A DNA stretch of 64,000 nucleotides, taken from positions 1 to 64,000 of the IMG/VR virus record IMGVR_UViG_3300032050_000028; one strand, 5' to 3'. Below are positions 25,762 through 33,252 of the stretch, one piece after another. Under the pieces are notes generated by a model. The model had not been told where the DNA came from and searched no databases. It saw only the letters and a list, made by a program, of their open reading frames with translations. The translations under genes were made by a program, and so were the position numbers. This stretch comes from a virus. Within the stretch, counting starts at the first letter, position 1; each line of letters starts with the position of its first letter.

Positions 25762-25788
25762 AAAAACCCACTTTTAAGTGGGTTTTTT
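25762..25788 (+). terminator. Terminator after glutamine synthetase
   Basis: Stem AAAAACCCACTT/AAGTGGGTTTTTT with a short loop and T tract; the A run on the left may also let it serve the convergent gp55 gene. Confidence 0.85.
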
Positions 25789-25805
25789 AATGACTTATAT
25801 TCTAT

Positions 25806-26171
25806 TTAGATTGAGTGAAGACCTTGTCCATCGTTACTTCCTTCAATTGATATTAATTTAATCTGATTTTCGTTATCACCTTTCTTTTTATAGATTTCAT
25901 TAAATCCTTTGGCTATTCCTCTTTTAAATACTTCGGTGAAGTAAGCAAATGCGTTAACTGATTTGTCTTCATTAAAATTGTACCAGTTTTGGAACATATC
26001 TAAAAGTCCAGATTGATAACAGTCTAATTTGTCATCATTTGACCAGTATCTCATTTTTTTTATTGTTTTTTTGGCTAGGAGTTCTAACATTTTTTCGGCG
26101 TTTCTGGTAAGTTTGCCTTGTGCTTTTGATACGATAATTTCTACGTATAGATCTTTATTATTTAAATACAT
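25806..26171 (-). CDS. gp55: Late-transcription sigma factor, T4 gp55-like
   Basis: A 121-residue protein alignable by eye to T4 gp55: N-terminal YLNNKDLYVEII (T4 has YVNNKELLQAII), then KLDCYQSGLLDMFQNWYNFNEDKSVNAFAYFTEVFKRGIAKGFNEIYKKK, matching the gp55 region-2-like segment with its N-F-(N/D)-E...N-x-(H/F)-A-Y-(I/F)-T core. It is shorter than T4 gp55 (185 residues), lacking most of the C-terminal clamp-binding part, although a short hydrophobic tail remains. It would direct host RNA polymerase to late promoters. Its leader contains an 11-bp inverted repeat, and a TTAATATATA box lies upstream, which suggests self-regulation. Confidence 0.75.
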   Translation of the reverse strand: MYLNNKDLYVEIIVSKAQGKLTRNAEKMLELLAKKTIKKMRYWSNDDKLDCYQSGLLDMFQNWYNFNEDKSVNAFAYFTEVFKRGIAKGFNEIYKKKGDNENQIKLISIEGSNDGQGLHSI

Positions 26172-26176
26172 TCATT

Positions 26177-26220
26177 AAGCTTTATTTTTAAGAAATAATC
26201 TGATTATTTCTTTGAAGCTT
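26177..26220 (-). promoter_or_regulatory. Long inverted repeat in the gp55 leader
   Basis: AAGAAATAATC (26190-26200) and GATTATTTCTT (26202-26212) are perfect inverted copies separated by one base, framed by AAGCTT at 26177-26182 and 26215-26220. It lies between the promoter-like box and the gp55 start codon, within six bases of the ATG, so it could be an RNA hairpin controlling translation or an operator. Confidence 0.6.
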
Positions 26221-26230
26221 TTTACTTCAT

Positions 26231-26242
26231 GTTATATATTAA
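26231..26242 (-). promoter_or_regulatory. Putative late promoter motif of gp55 (TTAATATATAAC)
   Basis: A perfect consensus core on the minus strand, 60 bases upstream of the gp55 start at 26171 and just upstream of the inverted repeat. Confidence 0.5.
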
Positions 26243-26269
26243 TTTATTTAAAAAGTTTATAAAACAAAA

Positions 26270-26295
26270 AAATCCTCAAATTTCTTTGAGGATTT
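26270..26295 (-). terminator. Terminator after the 427-residue protein gene
   Basis: Stem AAATCCTCAAA/TTTGAGGATTT with a four-base loop; on the minus strand it is followed by a T run. It separates the upstream gene from the gp55 promoter. Confidence 0.85.
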
Positions 26296-26316
26296 AATTT
26301 TTATATTTTAAAAAAA

Positions 26317-27600
26317 TTAAAGTTTAATTCTTTCTTTATATTGAAGTTCTTTAACACCACCAAGTTCAGCTTTAAGAACTACTTCTCTTTTTTCTAAGTT
26401 TTTAAGAGCGGTAGTTAAAACTTCTGATTCGCCTATCATTTGAATTGATCCTCTGACTTTTTCAATGTTGAATTGAACATCTTCTAGCTTTAAACTGATT
26501 TCTCTTTCTTTATCTTCAAGTTTTCTTTTAACAACAGTTTCTTTAGATAATTTATTTTCATAAAAGTAAGTTAAATCATAGTTTAACTCATTTCTTACTT
26601 CATTTACTAATTCTAAAGCCGATTCGTATTTAAAGAAAGAATTTCCATATCTTTCATCACATCTGTAAAGATAAGTGTTGTTTTTGTAGTTAAATGCGTA
26701 GCACTCTAAGTGAGGATTTATGAGGTTTTCAATTTTCTTAACTACGTCTAATTCTACAAATTTGTCTAAATTTTCAGATACTTCTAATAAAATTGGATAG
26801 AAGTTCTTATTTACGATTGGAACAATCGGAGAATTAAATAAAGACTCAAGTGTAGTGTCTGAGTTTAATTCGTCGTCATTTATGTAGATTCCTCCTTTTT
26901 TAGAAACGGAAAGACCTAATGTAAGATATTCAGAAATTCTGAAATTAATTCTATCCTCATTAACTGTAGCATATTTCATAGCAGTTTCTAAAGTTCTTAG
27001 AGTTCTAAGTTCTCCTTCTTCTTTAATATTTGATTCAAGTAAAGTTTTTTCGATTGTGTTTTCTGTTAAAATAAACCAAGAATCTTTGATAAGTGCGATG
27101 TGACCATTTTCTACTTGTTCTACAATTGAATAAACTGATTCCCCTTTACCCCCACTTAACAAGTTGCTTCTCTTCTCAGGAGAAGTAGTTAAATTGTGAA
27201 CAAATAATTTAACTTCAGGTACCCAATCATAAACAGCTAATTCATTAAGAATTTTAGACATTCTATCTTGATCTGATTCAAGATTAATAGTTTGTAATAA
27301 AACATTAATTGGTTGTCTATAAAGCTCTCCTTGATTTTTTGAATTTAAAACATTATATAAATTCTTTAATTCATATAACAATTCATAATTAGCCATGTCA
27401 TCGTTTAGGCCCTCTAAAAGAGACTTAACACTCTTATCATAAGTATAAGCTTTTAATCTCTCATTTAATGATTTGATTATTGTTTTTTCTGAGTGCTCTA
27501 TGCAAGCATTCATATGTCCTTCTACTATAACAGAAATCTCTTCTTGATCAAGGGAAAGATTCTTTTTGAAGTTAAACAACTCGAGTTTAAGATTCTTCAT
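26317..27600 (-). CDS. Unknown 427-residue protein with C-terminal coiled coil
   Basis: I do not recognise this protein. Residues 1-~120 are helical and acidic, ~130-330 look alpha/beta (IALIKDSWFILTENTIEK, LTLGLSVSKKGGIYINDDE, CYAFNYKNNTYLYRCDERYGNSF), and ~345-427 form a predicted coiled coil (KLEDKEREISLKLEDVQFN, LKNLEKREVVLKAELGG). No membrane segment is present. It is a single-gene unit with its own late-type box and terminator. An abundant virion or scaffold-like protein would fit the architecture, but this is speculative. Confidence 0.75.
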   Translation of the reverse strand: MKNLKLELFNFKKNLSLDQEEISVIVEGHMNACIEHSEKTIIKSLNERLKAYTYDKSVKSLLEGLNDDMANYELLYELKNLYNVLNSKNQGELYRQPINVLLQTINLESDQDRMSKILNELAVYDWVPEVKLFVHNLTTSPEKRSNLLSGGKGESVYSIVEQVENGHIALIKDSWFILTENTIEKTLLESNIKEEGELRTLRTLETAMKYATVNEDRINFRISEYLTLGLSVSKKGGIYINDDELNSDTTLESLFNSPIVPIVNKNFYPILLEVSENLDKFVELDVVKKIENLINPHLECYAFNYKNNTYLYRCDERYGNSFFKYESALELVNEVRNELNYDLTYFYENKLSKETVVKRKLEDKEREISLKLEDVQFNIEKVRGSIQMIGESEVLTTALKNLEKREVVLKAELGGVKELQYKERIKL

Positions 27601-27628
27601 ATTTTAAAATATTATTTTTTCTTTATTA

Positions 27629-27639
27629 CTATATATTAA
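27629..27639 (-). promoter_or_regulatory. Putative late promoter motif (TTAATATATAG)
   Basis: Perfect consensus on the minus strand, 28 bases upstream of the start codon at 27600. Confidence 0.55.
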
Positions 27640-27672
27640 CACAAAAAAGTCACTTTTTGTCATTTTATAATT

Positions 27673-28854
27673 TTACAAAGGATTAGGATTTGTTGGTGGA
27701 TTTGATGCTCCATCATTAGCATTTGTTGGTGGTCCTGAGTTTGGATTAGGACTTTGAGCAGCAGACCTCTGTCTCGCTTTTAGTATATTGTTAAACCATT
27801 TTGTTCTTTTTGGTGAAACCATAAAGTAGTCAGGGTCATTTGTAAGAGTTCCGTTAGGACCAATTACTTGTGATAAGTTAGATCCAAATGGATTACTTAA
27901 TTCATTGAATCCACCAGTTTGTCCAAAGAATCCAGTATTTCCATCTTGACCCGGAACTCCTGTTACTCCTGTTTCAGTACCTCCGATGGTTGAAAATGGA
28001 GGTGTTAAAAATGGAGGACCAATATATGGTGGTCTTGGCCATCCTGGAAATCCACTTGCCTCATTTGTTGTGTTTGTTACGGAAGTAAATGTAGGATTTC
28101 TGCTGCTTGATCCTGTAAAACCAGGACCTGCAAAGTACTCAGAAACACCTCCTGTTATTGTGTAATTGTTAAGATCTGTCATTGATCCTCCATAATATTT
28201 AGGATATCCTTCAATATTTACTCTATCTCTTCTAAATGCTGGATAATAAGTTTCTACCGTAAAAGACACTTTTAATGTGATGTTGTTATCACTGGTGAGG
28301 TTTTTTTCTCTAGATAATTCAATTTGATTAGAATCTGGCATTAATATCACCGCGTCAATATTCATAAAGTTGTATTCAAAATACATAAATTTATAAATCC
28401 AAAGTGTGTCCATAATAGCTTGACTACACTTAAATGTGTCTATTTCATTTGAGAGAAGAATAGTTAAGTCATAATTTACAGTAATCGGAATTGCTCTCAC
28501 TTTTGCTAAAACTTTTCTAATTTCTATTTCATTTTCAACAACCATTCTAAGCCAAACATTTGGATTGGCAAATTCATCTGACTTAATATTAAATCCTGTT
28601 AGTGTAAGATGTCCTCTTGGTATGATATCGGTATTTAGTTCAACAAATCTGTTTTCTGATACTATATCATCTTGAAAAGAATCAAGTAAAAATCTTTCAT
28701 CGCCACTCAGTGAGTAGTAAAATGGTACGCTAACCGGAATATCCCCTGATGAGAATCTATTAATCCAATTGACTTGGCCTTCTAGTGTGTCTAAGACACA
28801 AACCGTTAAGTCTCTAAAAAATACATCTTCAAAATTAAATTTTTCTCCAATCAT
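27673..28854 (-). CDS. gp15: Tail-end / sheath stabiliser protein, T4 gp15-like (probable)
   Basis: A 393-residue protein if started at 28854. Its first ~250 residues share the gp15 pattern from memory: an N-terminal helix-strand with VPFYYSLSGDERFLLD, an I-I-P-R-G-H-L-T-L-T-G-F segment, then IPITVNYDLTILLSNEIDTFKCSQAIMDTLWIYKF, a MNIDAVILMPDSNQIELS strand, and LKVSFTVETYYPAFRRDRV. In T4 gp15 caps the tail and joins it to the head. The C-terminal ~140 residues are a Gly/Pro/Asn-rich tail not found in T4. An in-frame ATG at 28887 lies upstream of the TATATA box, so 28854, six bases after the box, is preferred. Other tail-terminator or neck roles remain possible. Confidence 0.6.
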   Translation of the reverse strand: MIGEKFNFEDVFFRDLTVCVLDTLEGQVNWINRFSSGDIPVSVPFYYSLSGDERFLLDSFQDDIVSENRFVELNTDIIPRGHLTLTGFNIKSDEFANPNVWLRMVVENEIEIRKVLAKVRAIPITVNYDLTILLSNEIDTFKCSQAIMDTLWIYKFMYFEYNFMNIDAVILMPDSNQIELSREKNLTSDNNITLKVSFTVETYYPAFRRDRVNIEGYPKYYGGSMTDLNNYTITGGVSEYFAGPGFTGSSSRNPTFTSVTNTTNEASGFPGWPRPPYIGPPFLTPPFSTIGGTETGVTGVPGQDGNTGFFGQTGGFNELSNPFGSNLSQVIGPNGTLTNDPDYFMVSPKRTKWFNNILKARQRSAAQSPNPNSGPPTNANDGASNPPTNPNPL

Positions 28855-28860
28855 ATTCGT

Positions 28861-28870
28861 TATATATAAA
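28861..28870 (-). promoter_or_regulatory. Putative late promoter motif (TTTATATATA)
   Basis: Minus-strand box six bases upstream of the chosen ATG at 28854; it decides the start codon of the gp15-like gene. Confidence 0.5.
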
Positions 28871-28926
28871 AAACTTAGTCCCTGCATTTATCTATAACTT
28901 TCACATAGTAAAATCATATAAAATTT

Positions 28927-29898
28927 ATGAGTTCAGTTAATCAATTATTGTTATGGGAAAAATGGCGTCCTAAAAAATTAGAAGATATTATATTACTTCC
29001 AAGAATAAAAAAACAATTCGAAAATGGAATAAATGGTAATTACATTTTTTACGGACACTTTGGTACCGGAAAGACTAGCTTAGCTAGAATATTAATTGGT
29101 AAATACACAAAAGATAAACCTTTTCTTGAACTAAACTCCTCACTTTTTACATCAATTGATGTTTTGAGAAATCAAATTGAAGACTTCTGTAAATTTACTC
29201 CATTAATGTTATCTGATTCTGATTCTGATATCAAATATATATTTTTAGATGAGTTTGAAAGAGTATCATCTCAATTTCAAGATGCATTTAAAGCATTTAT
29301 TGAGAAGTATAATAAGAATGTAAGGTTTATAATAACAACTAATCATATAAACAAAATTTCGGATGGGATAAAATCTAGAATACCTCAAATATGCTTTGAT
29401 TGTCAAAATATGGAAGAAGAAAAGTTTTTAAAGCAGGAAATATTTAAAAGATTAACAACAACAATTCTACCAACAGAGCAAAAAGAAATCAAAAAAGAAG
29501 AGTTGGTTTCGATAATTCAAAAGAAATTTCCAGACTTTAGAAGTATAATTGTGGAAGTTCAAAGTTTCTTAGAATCCGGTGTCACAAATACCTCATCGAT
29601 AAACGTTTCAAATAAAATAAAATTAGATTTATATAATATTATCTATGATAAATCTTTAGATTATGAGAAAATTTATCATTTTCTAATGAATACATTTACA
29701 GCTGATAGAATTGACACAATGATAAAACTTCTAGGAAAACCTTTTATTGATTGGTCTATATCTGAGGGAAAAAGTATAGAAAAATTATTTGAATGTAATT
29801 ATATTATCGCTGACTATGGTTCTAAATTAGAAACCAATACCGACCCAATAATACTAGCGATGACTATTATTGGAAAAATAAGAGATATATTGAATTGA
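28927..29898 (+). CDS. gp44: Sliding-clamp loader large subunit, T4 gp44-like AAA+ ATPase
   Basis: A 323-residue replication ATPase that loads the sliding clamp with a small subunit (gp62). It has an N-terminal LLWEKWRPKKLEDIILL (8-24), Walker A GHFGTGKTS (43-51), Walker B YIFLDEFER (~103-111), sensor 1 FIITTNH (~133-139), and an SR motif in GIKSRIPQ. The C-terminal helical domain is present and length matches T4 gp44 (319). No gp62 or gp45 gene is visible here. It is followed by the baseplate gene gp25, an unusual replication/structure neighbour pair. Confidence 0.88.
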   Translation: MSSVNQLLLWEKWRPKKLEDIILLPRIKKQFENGINGNYIFYGHFGTGKTSLARILIGKYTKDKPFLELNSSLFTSIDVLRNQIEDFCKFTPLMLSDSDSDIKYIFLDEFERVSSQFQDAFKAFIEKYNKNVRFIITTNHINKISDGIKSRIPQICFDCQNMEEEKFLKQEIFKRLTTTILPTEQKEIKKEELVSIIQKKFPDFRSIIVEVQSFLESGVTNTSSINVSNKIKLDLYNIIYDKSLDYEKIYHFLMNTFTADRIDTMIKLLGKPFIDWSISEGKSIEKLFECNYIIADYGSKLETNTDPIILAMTIIGKIRDILN

Positions 29899-29909
29899 GA
29901 TTCTAATTT

Positions 29910-29919
29910 TTAATATATA
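29910..29919 (+). promoter_or_regulatory. Putative late promoter motif (TTAATATATA)
   Basis: Perfect consensus, five bases before the gp25 ATG at 29925 and twelve bases after the gp44 stop codon. Confidence 0.55.
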
Positions 29920-29924
29920 ATTTT

Positions 29925-30302
29925 ATGAGTAATTTTAATTTTGTAGATTTTTATATAGGGTACCCTGGTCATCCCAGATTTAAAACTCCGGATATTATTG
30001 AGGATGATGTTGTAAGAGTTATAATACAAAAATATGAAATGATTTTATTCACTAATAAAGGTGATTTTTTTGGTGATCCTAATTTCGGAGGAGATTTATA
30101 TCAACTATTACATGAGACAAGATTATCAGCTGAAAGTATAGAAAATGAAATTAAATCACAAATAAATGAATATATTCCTGAATTAAAAGAAATTGAATAT
30201 TCTTTATTAGTTGAATTTTTTGAAGATCCAGAGAGATTTCAAGAATATATGGAAATAAACTTTGAGGTAGCGGGTTATGAAGTTTATGCTTCTGTTTCTT
30301 AA
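29925..30302 (+). CDS. gp25: Baseplate wedge subunit, T4 gp25-like
   Basis: A 125-residue protein of the gp25 family, which forms the inner baseplate and nucleates sheath assembly. Key features are VRVIIQKYEMILFTNKGDFFGDPNFGGDLYQLLHETR (~28-64), containing the characteristic acidic-G-D-(P/F)-x-F-G-(C/G)-x-L-x-x-L core, and a C-terminal beta hairpin. Length matches T4 gp25 (132). It overlaps the convergent SET-domain gene by four bases. Confidence 0.85.
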   Translation: MSNFNFVDFYIGYPGHPRFKTPDIIEDDVVRVIIQKYEMILFTNKGDFFGDPNFGGDLYQLLHETRLSAESIENEIKSQINEYIPELKEIEYSLLVEFFEDPERFQEYMEINFEVAGYEVYASVS

Positions 30303-30751
30303 TTAACTCGATATTTATTTATTTTCCAGTAACTTTTTCCGTATCCAACAAATATTTCTTCACCTGATTTGATATCTCTATCTGATAATAAAACAACATT
30401 GTTATCATCGTCCATTGTTATAATTGAGTTATTTTCAAAATTTGAAGGAATTCCTTCAGCATCATTTGCAAATTTAGCAAAACAATCTGTTCTTTTACAG
30501 TCTAAAGTTTCTCCTGATGGTAAATTCATAAAGTAATCATCATCTCCTAGATAGGCTCTTCTTTTTGCTTCTTCATCTGATATTACTTCCCCTTTAAATT
30601 TAGAAATGATTTCACCACATTCTATATCTATAGAGGTAAAAAGACCATTACCTGCATTTTTAATTTGTGAGGGTTGGATGTAAAGATACTCTTCTTCTGG
30701 TAATTCTATTTCTTCATATTCGAAGTTTTCAAAAAATTTTAAATATTTCAT
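30299..30751 (-). CDS. SET-domain protein (putative lysine methyltransferase)
   Basis: A 150-residue protein. It has a complete small SET domain: NAGNGLFTSIDIECGEIISKF (~32-52), DYFMNLPSGETLDCKR (~72-87), FAKFANDAEG (91-100) in place of the R-F-I-N-H-S pseudoknot, and NVVLLSDRDIKSGEEIFVGYGKSYW (118-142) with the C-terminal G-E-E-(L/I)...Y-G. SET enzymes methylate protein lysines using SAM; most are eukaryotic or host-interacting. The N-terminus MKYLKFFENFE is the recurring capsid-targeting-like leader, so it may be delivered with the DNA. It lies seven bases downstream of the isochorismatase-like gene. Confidence 0.8.
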   Translation of the reverse strand: MKYLKFFENFEYEEIELPEEEYLYIQPSQIKNAGNGLFTSIDIECGEIISKFKGEVISDEEAKRRAYLGDDDYFMNLPSGETLDCKRTDCFAKFANDAEGIPSNFENNSIITMDDDNNVVLLSDRDIKSGEEIFVGYGKSYWKINKYRVN

Positions 30752-30758
30752 TTGTTTT

Positions 30759-31373
30759 CTACTTTATTGGACAACTTGTAGCGGTCCAGATGTATTTATA
30801 ATCTCTTTTTATTTTGACACCTAAACTTTCAGCTGTTGTTACTACATCCTCTAGACACTCGCCGTCAGCTCCACCAACAATAGTAACTTCTCTTCCCTTT
30901 AAGTCTATTAAAAGATCATATAGTTTTTTAGGACAGTGAAACCAAACATGATTGTTGTTTATAAATGTGATTATAGTTCCCTCCTTTGTCTCAAAGATAT
31001 CTCCTTTTTTTAATGTTTTTTCCTCTTCTTTTTTACTAATTTTATCATAAACTTCTTTATCTAGTATTTTCTTGTAAAAATCGGCATCAACGTCGTAATT
31101 ATATCTTTTTTCAATTAATTCTTTTTGATTTGGAAAGTGATAAATGTCTTTATGGATAGGAATTTCAGGAGTCTCATCATATAGATAATCTTTATCCACA
31201 TTTTTACCATCCGGATGATTATCCCAAATCTGATAAACATTATTAAAATTTTTACAGTATTTTTTAAGTTCGTTTAGATACATTTCGGAAAAATACTTTC
31301 TAAATGATTTCTGAACATCCACTATGATTAAAGTATCTTCATTGTAGCTTTCAAATGTTTTAATAAACTTCAT
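30759..31373 (-). CDS. Isochorismatase/nicotinamidase-like cysteine hydrolase
   Basis: A 204-residue protein with an isochorismatase-like fold: TLIIVDVQKSF (14-24) with the catalytic-type Asp19, an EKRYNYDVDADF region carrying a possible catalytic Lys, and TIVGGADGECLEDVVTTAESLGVKI with the nucleophile-type Cys173. An insertion (~115-150) is unlike standard nicotinamidases. Substrates in the family include nicotinamide, isochorismate and ureidoacrylate; none can be chosen here. It starts MKFIKTFES, a clear leader copy, and a TTAATATATAG box ends four bases upstream. Confidence 0.7.
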   Translation of the reverse strand: MKFIKTFESYNEDTLIIVDVQKSFRKYFSEMYLNELKKYCKNFNNVYQIWDNHPDGKNVDKDYLYDETPEIPIHKDIYHFPNQKELIEKRYNYDVDADFYKKILDKEVYDKISKKEEEKTLKKGDIFETKEGTIITFINNNHVWFHCPKKLYDLLIDLKGREVTIVGGADGECLEDVVTTAESLGVKIKRDYKYIWTATSCPIK

Positions 31374-31377
31374 AAAC

Positions 31378-31388
31378 TATATATTAAA
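31378..31388 (-). promoter_or_regulatory. Putative late promoter motif (TTAATATATAG)
   Basis: Minus-strand perfect consensus, four bases upstream of the start at 31373. Confidence 0.55.
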
Positions 31389-31392
31389 TAAA

Positions 31393-31416
31393 AAACCCAT
31401 CATTTCTGATGGGTTT
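31393..31416 (-). terminator. Terminator after Gln-rich protein gene
   Basis: Stem AAACCCATCA/TGATGGGTTT with a four-base loop; the minus-strand copy continues into a T run. It sits directly before the next promoter box. Confidence 0.8.
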
Positions 31417-31436
31417 CTTTAATATTTTATTTTAGA

Positions 31437-32192
31437 TTAAGCTGGTAATTCCTCTTCTCCCTCTTCTTCCTCTTCTTGAGCTTGTCCTTGAGCTTGTCCT
31501 TGAGCTTGTCCTTGAGCTTGTCCTTGACCCTGACCTTGTCCTTGACCCTGAGCTTGTCCTTGAGCTTGTCCTTGAGCTTGTGGTTCTTCAAATTCTCCTT
31601 CTTGAGCTTGTCCTTGACCCTGAGCTTGTCCTTGACCTTGAGCTTGTCCTTGACCTTGAGCTTGTCCTTGAGCTTGTCCTTGACCCTGAGCTTGTCCTTG
31701 ACCTTGAGCTTGACCTTGAGCTTGTCCTTGACCTTGAGCTTGTCCTTGTGTTTGAGCTTGTCCTTGTGTTTGAGCTTGTCCTTGTGTTTGAGCTTGTCCT
31801 TGTGTTTGAGCTTGTCCTTGTGTTTGAGCTTGTTCTTGTGTTTGAGCTTGTTCTTGACCACCTTCTACTTGAACTTGTGTCTGATTTTGTCCTTGAGTTT
31901 GTCCTTGAGCCCCACCCATGAGAGCATTTCCTGGTAGTTTTTCAACATCAAGATTATTCAAGTTTATATACTTAACAATTTCTTCAGCGATATCAACATC
32001 TCCAAAAAATTGTCTCAAGTTTTTACCTGTAGTATCTTTTACTTTTTTAACATAAGCATTGATTAATGATTGTGGAATATCAATCATAGTCTTAACTTTA
32101 TAGATATCGTTTACTTGAAGAACAGATTCTTTAATAATCTCTTCTCTGTTTTTTCTTATACGATAACTTTCAAATGTTCTAATGTGCTTCAT
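31437..32192 (-). CDS. Gln/Gly/Ala-rich repeat protein with leader-like N-terminus
   Basis: A 251-residue protein. Residues 1-~90 form a folded helical part starting MKHIRTFESYRIRKNREEIIKES, which contains both the F-E-S leader and an I-K-E|S protease-type site. From ~95 to ~240 it is almost pure G-Q-A-Q / T-Q-G-Q tetrapeptide repeat, ending in an acidic EEEEGEEELPA tail. Such Q/G-rich stretches are disordered and can phase-separate or aggregate. No catalytic motif is visible. It has its own late-type box (32216-32226) and terminator. Packaging into the head is a hypothesis from the leader. Confidence 0.75.
   Translation of the reverse strand: MKHIRTFESYRIRKNREEIIKESVLQVNDIYKVKTMIDIPQSLINAYVKKVKDTTGKNLRQFFGDVDIAEEIVKYINLNNLDVEKLPGNALMGGAQGQTQGQNQTQVQVEGGQEQAQTQEQAQTQGQAQTQGQAQTQGQAQTQGQAQTQGQAQGQGQAQGQAQGQGQAQGQGQAQGQAQGQGQAQGQGQAQGQGQAQEGEFEEPQAQGQAQGQAQGQGQGQGQGQAQGQAQGQAQGQAQEEEEEGEEELPA
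31470..31915 (-). repeat. Short-period tandem repeat coding for (GQAQ)n / (TQGQ)n
   Basis: Six- to twelve-base units (plus-strand TTGAGCTTGTCC and variants with TTGACC, TTGTGT) tile ~450 bases. The array is open in several frames on both strands, which creates false overlapping reading frames. Copy number is likely variable through slippage. Confidence 0.9.
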
Positions 32193-32215
32193 TTTATAGC
32201 TATATTTTTTATAAT

Positions 32216-32226
32216 GTATATATTAA
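32216..32226 (-). promoter_or_regulatory. Putative late promoter motif (TTAATATATAC)
   Basis: Minus-strand perfect consensus 23 bases upstream of the Gln-rich protein start at 32192. Confidence 0.5.
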
Positions 32227-32252
32227 TTAAAAAAACCAATTTTTTTTCAATT

Positions 32253-32750
32253 TTAATGAATAAATAAAACAAGTAGAATGCCTCCGATAACTCCTCCAAT
32301 CCCTACACCATATGCAATATTTCTCTTTGTTTTCAAAGTCTTAATTTCATCATTGAGTAAATTAATTTGACTATCTCTTATAGAAATTTGAGAATCACAT
32401 GCTGCTTTATTAGTTTCGCAATTATTTAATTGTTTTTGAATATTTGATAATTGTCTATCTTTGTCTATTACTTGTCCTTTATATAAACTTAAATCTAATT
32501 CTAAAAGAGAAACTTGTCTTTTTAGACCGTCTATAACTTTTACATAAGATAGAGTAAGACTATCACATTCAGCTCCTGCCTTTTCTAATAGAGTGACTAA
32601 TTCAAATGCGTTATCAATTTTTTGAGCTTGTTCATAAGTCATTACTACCAATTTTATTCCGTTTGAATCAGTTTCAATTCTAGGATAGTCTTGAGAGAAA
32701 CAAATAGTTGATAAAATTAAGAATATTGAAGTTATTAATATATTTTTCAT
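32253..32750 (-). CDS. Exported coiled-coil protein with C-terminal membrane anchor (spanin candidate)
   Basis: A 165-residue protein. It has a Sec-type signal peptide (MKNILITSIFLILSTICFSQ, Bacteroidetes-style cleavage before Q), a periplasmic coiled-coil region (~45-140) with five Cys (SQISIRDSQINLLNDEIKTLK), and a C-terminal membrane helix NIAYGVGIGGVIGGILLVLF (~143-162). Topology places the coiled coil in the periplasm, anchored in the inner membrane. Paired with the next-upstream membrane coiled-coil gene two bases away, it resembles a lysis (spanin-type) pair, but no lipobox is present. Function is inferred from topology only. Confidence 0.7.
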   Translation of the reverse strand: MKNILITSIFLILSTICFSQDYPRIETDSNGIKLVVMTYEQAQKIDNAFELVTLLEKAGAECDSLTLSYVKVIDGLKRQVSLLELDLSLYKGQVIDKDRQLSNIQKQLNNCETNKAACDSQISIRDSQINLLNDEIKTLKTKRNIAYGVGIGGVIGGILLVLFIH

Positions 32751-32752
32751 TT

Positions 32753-33169
32753 TTATTTTAATTTTTCTTTAAGAGAATTTATAAGGTCTTCGCCTTCTCT
32801 CTTTATTGGATCTTTTTTAAGTTTTTCTATTTTTTTTCTAGTCTCTTCTAAATCTTTTTTATTTTTTTGTAATTGATTATTGGATGAATTAAGATCTTTT
32901 TTAACTTTTACTAATTCATATTCTACCTTTTTAATTTCTAAATTTCTTTCATCAATTTTCTGTTGAATTTTTTCAAAGTCAATTTTTAATTTTATATTGA
33001 CTGCTTCTAATGAATCTCTTGTTTTTTGTAATTTTTGAAATTCTAATTCTAGTTTCTTAAATTCTTTTTTATAACCAGTTCCTTTTAGAAACCACATTGA
33101 GAAAAACAAAATTGATATTCCTAAAAACACCAAAATTAAAATCGATTTAAAGTCAAGTTGTATTTTCAT
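32753..33169 (-). CDS. Membrane-anchored coiled-coil protein (i-spanin-like candidate)
   Basis: A 138-residue protein with a single N-terminal membrane helix (ILILVFLGISILFFSMWFL, ~10-28), then a Lys/Glu-rich coiled coil to the end (~33-125). This is the topology of Rz-type inner-membrane spanins. It is first in the minus-strand group, with a palindromic TTATATATAA box 8 bases upstream of the ATG. No endolysin or holin is recognised next to it, so a structural role at the membrane is an alternative. Confidence 0.65.
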   Translation of the reverse strand: MKIQLDFKSILILVFLGISILFFSMWFLKGTGYKKEFKKLELEFQKLQKTRDSLEAVNIKLKIDFEKIQQKIDERNLEIKKVEYELVKVKKDLNSSNNQLQKNKKDLEETRKKIEKLKKDPIKREGEDLINSLKEKLK

Positions 33170-33224
33170 AATTAAATTATATATAATTTTTTATTCTTCT
33201 GTTTCTACTTTTAAATAATTTATA

Positions 33225-33232
33225 TATATTTG
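33225..33232 (+). promoter_or_regulatory. Host-like -7 box TATATTTG before HAD-ClpS pair
   Basis: A perfect TAnnTTTG Bacteroidetes box, overlapping a TATATATA stretch, 20 bases upstream of the ATG at 33253. The -33 element is not obvious. Confidence 0.4.
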
Positions 33233-33252
33233 TGAAAAAATAAATAAATTTT

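Noticed and set aside
31427-31937. Several long open frames on both strands across the Gln-rich repeat
   Set aside because: They are frame shadows of a short-period repeat; only the minus-strand frame continues into a normal folded N-terminal domain with a leader and promoter box.
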